Origin: Nocardioides sp.
GTDB lineage: Bacteria; Actinomycetota; Actinomycetes; Propionibacteriales; Nocardioidaceae
Assembly (NCBI GenBank): GCA_021731205.1
Contig: JAKFXV010000265.1
Span: 1-10,417, forward strand
Direction of reading: 5' to 3'
Length of the DNA stretch: 10,417 nucleotides
Below the pieces are notes generated by a model. That model worked only from the letters and a program-made list of their open reading frames with translations, ran no database searches and was not told the origin of the DNA. Positions 9,328 through 10,417 of this stretch are shown one piece after another. The first letter of the stretch is position 1. Each line of letters begins with the position of its first letter. Position numbers and translations under genes: made by a program.

Positions 9328-10417
9328 ATGGTCGCCGCCTCCCACGCAGAGATCGTGGTCGACCTGGCGGCGATCCGGCACAACGTACGGCGCCTACGCC
9401 AGGCCGTCGCCTCGGACTCGGCGCCCGTGGACGTCATGGTCGTCGTCAAGGCCGACGCCTACGGCCACGGGATGATCCCGTCGGCGGCGGCCGCGAGGCA
9501 GGCCGGGGCCGGCTGGCTCGGCGTCGCCCTGATCGGCGAGGCCCTGGCCCTGCGCGCCGCTGGCGATCGTGGGCGGATCCTCTCGTGGTTGACCCTTCCG
9601 GGCGACGACTACGCCGCCGCTATACAGGCTGACGTCGACGTGACGGCGTACTCCGCGGACGAGTTGGCCGAGATCGTCGCCGCGGCGCGCGAAACCGGCG
9701 TCTTGGCCCGTGTCCAACTCAAGGTCGACACCGGGCTGTCTCGCGGCGGGGCGCCCGAGCCGCAGTGGGGCGCGCTCTTCGCGGCTGCCCGCCGAGCCGA
9801 GACCGAGGGCGACCTCGTGATCACCGGGATCTGGTCGCACTTCGCAGCCAGTGACGAGCCGGACCACCCAGCGAACGACGCGCAGGAGGCGGCGTTTCGT
9901 CGAGCGTTGACCCTGGTGGCGAAGGCTGGGCTGCACCCCGAGGTCCGGCACCTGGCCAACTCGGCCGCCGCGCTGGCGCGGCCGTCGTCGCGGTTCGACC
10001 TGGTGCGCTGCGGACTCTCGGCGTACGGCCTGGATCCCGCACCCGGACAGGGAGCCGTCCGAACCGTGGTCGAACGCCTTCGGCCGGCAATGACCGTCCG
10101 CACTCGACTGGCGCTGACCAAGTCGATCCTCGCGGGCGCGGGGGTGTCCTACGGGCACACCTGGATCGCGGGGGAGAACACGACGCTCGGCCTCGTGCCG
10201 ATCGGCTACGCCGAGGGTGTGCCGCGGCATGCCAGCTCGCGGGCGGAGGTGTGGATCGGCGGGCGGCGGCGCCCCGTTCGCGGCCGGATCTGCATGGACC
10301 AGTTCGTGGTCGCCGACACCGAGGAAGCCCGCCTGCAGATCGCCCGCCCGATCGAGGTGATCGAGGGTCCGCTGATGGCCGGCATGAACGTGGTCGGCGA
10401 TCTCTTCGGCGCCGGCA
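9328..10417 (+). CDS. alr: Alanine racemase (partial; foreign MetH-like sequence replaces its C-terminus)
   Basis: PLP enzyme that interconverts L- and D-alanine, supplying D-Ala for peptidoglycan. From the ATG at 9328 the protein reads as a regular bacterial Alr for about 328 residues: [17 protein letters not shown], then the PLP-lysine motif [11 protein letters not shown] (Lys41), [10 protein letters not shown], and HLANSAAAL. Next come [11 protein letters not shown], the second catalytic motif GVSYGHTW (Tyr275), IPIGYA-like [14 protein letters not shown] and [11 protein letters not shown]. After V328 the expected Alr end (about 45-50 residues with the FGP...TAxDWA and IHYEI-type motifs) is missing. 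The frame instead stays open into a methionine synthase-like stretch to the window edge. The real alr therefore probably ends elsewhere and the reading up to about 10311 is trustworthy. Transcribed separately or with nnr (gap 105 bp). Confidence 0.93.
   Translation, partial: MVAASHAEIVVDLAAIRHNVRRLRQAVASDSAPVDVMVVVKADAYGHGMIPSAAAARQAGAGWLGVALIGEALALRAAGDRGRILSWLTLPGDDYAAAIQADVDVTAYSADELAEIVAAARETGVLARVQLKVDTGLSRGGAPEPQWGALFAAARRAETEGDLVITGIWSHFAASDEPDHPANDAQEAAFRRALTLVAKAGLHPEVRHLANSAAALARPSSRFDLVRCGLSAYGLDPAPGQGAVRTVVERLRPAMTVRTRLALTKSILAGAGVSYGHTWIAGENTTLGLVPIGYAEGVPRHASSRAEVWIGGRRRPVRGRICMDQFVVADTEEARLQIARPIEVIEGPLMAGMNVVGDLFGAG
10312..10417 (+). other. MetH-like segment joined in frame to alr (probable assembly chimera)
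   Basis: The last 35 codons read [16 protein letters not shown] followed by [19 protein letters not shown]. This is the characteristic cap-region sequence of the cobalamin-binding module of methionine synthase (MetH), which continues in that family with a K-MFLPQVVKSARVMK segment. Nothing of this kind belongs in alanine racemase. The wording resembles proteobacterial MetH more than any actinobacterial protein I recall, but that is from memory. The join lies between about 10301 and 10320, where alr coding for FVV(D) and metH coding for F-V-x-DTEEAR could share a short GTGGTCG/GAC-like stretch. The segment ends at the window edge, so it cannot be followed further. Confidence 0.8.

Overview
The window is GC-rich DNA packed with housekeeping genes and very little spacing. 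GTG and TTG starts are frequent. The gene order rplM-rpsI-glmM ... coaA ... glmS-acpS-nnr-alr is typical of Actinomycetota. Protein features such as the acidic N-terminal extension of S9, the type I pantothenate kinase and the fused Nnr point the same way. A Propionibacteriales-like actinomycete is a reasonable guess, but I cannot fix the family from sequence alone. I saw no mobile element, CRISPR array, tRNA or rRNA.

Layout: a citrate synthase gene (gltA, minus strand) fills the left end and runs off it at about its stop codon. It diverges across a 181-bp gap from rplM-rpsI (ribosomal proteins L13 and S9), which is followed at once by glmM (phosphoglucosamine mutase). Converging on glmM, with only 4 bp between the stops, is a minus-strand pair: coaA (pantothenate kinase) followed by a small unknown membrane protein. 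CoaA diverges, across 33 or 42 bp depending on its start, from glmS (glucosamine-6-phosphate synthase). Then come acpS (holo-ACP synthase, 11 bp downstream) and nnr (NAD(P)HX repair, 4-bp overlap). After 105 bp comes alr (alanine racemase), which runs to the right end.

Most genes serve cell-envelope and cofactor supply. GlmS makes glucosamine-6-P and GlmM converts it to glucosamine-1-P for UDP-GlcNAc. Alr supplies D-alanine for peptidoglycan. CoaA opens CoA synthesis, and AcpS uses CoA to arm acyl carrier protein. Nnr repairs damaged NAD(P)H. L13 and S9 belong to the ribosome and GltA to the TCA cycle.

The most notable observation is at the right end. The alr frame stays open but its protein stops resembling alanine racemase after the conserved CMDQFVV segment. 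It continues for about 35 residues as a near-perfect piece of cobalamin-dependent methionine synthase (MetH). This is most likely an assembly chimera at a contig end rather than a new fusion protein. Other points of interest are a glmM gene with no normal start at the expected place, probable leaderless starts with nearly abutting divergent -10 elements between coaA and glmS, and an unidentified six-segment membrane protein. I do not see a convincing novel system here.
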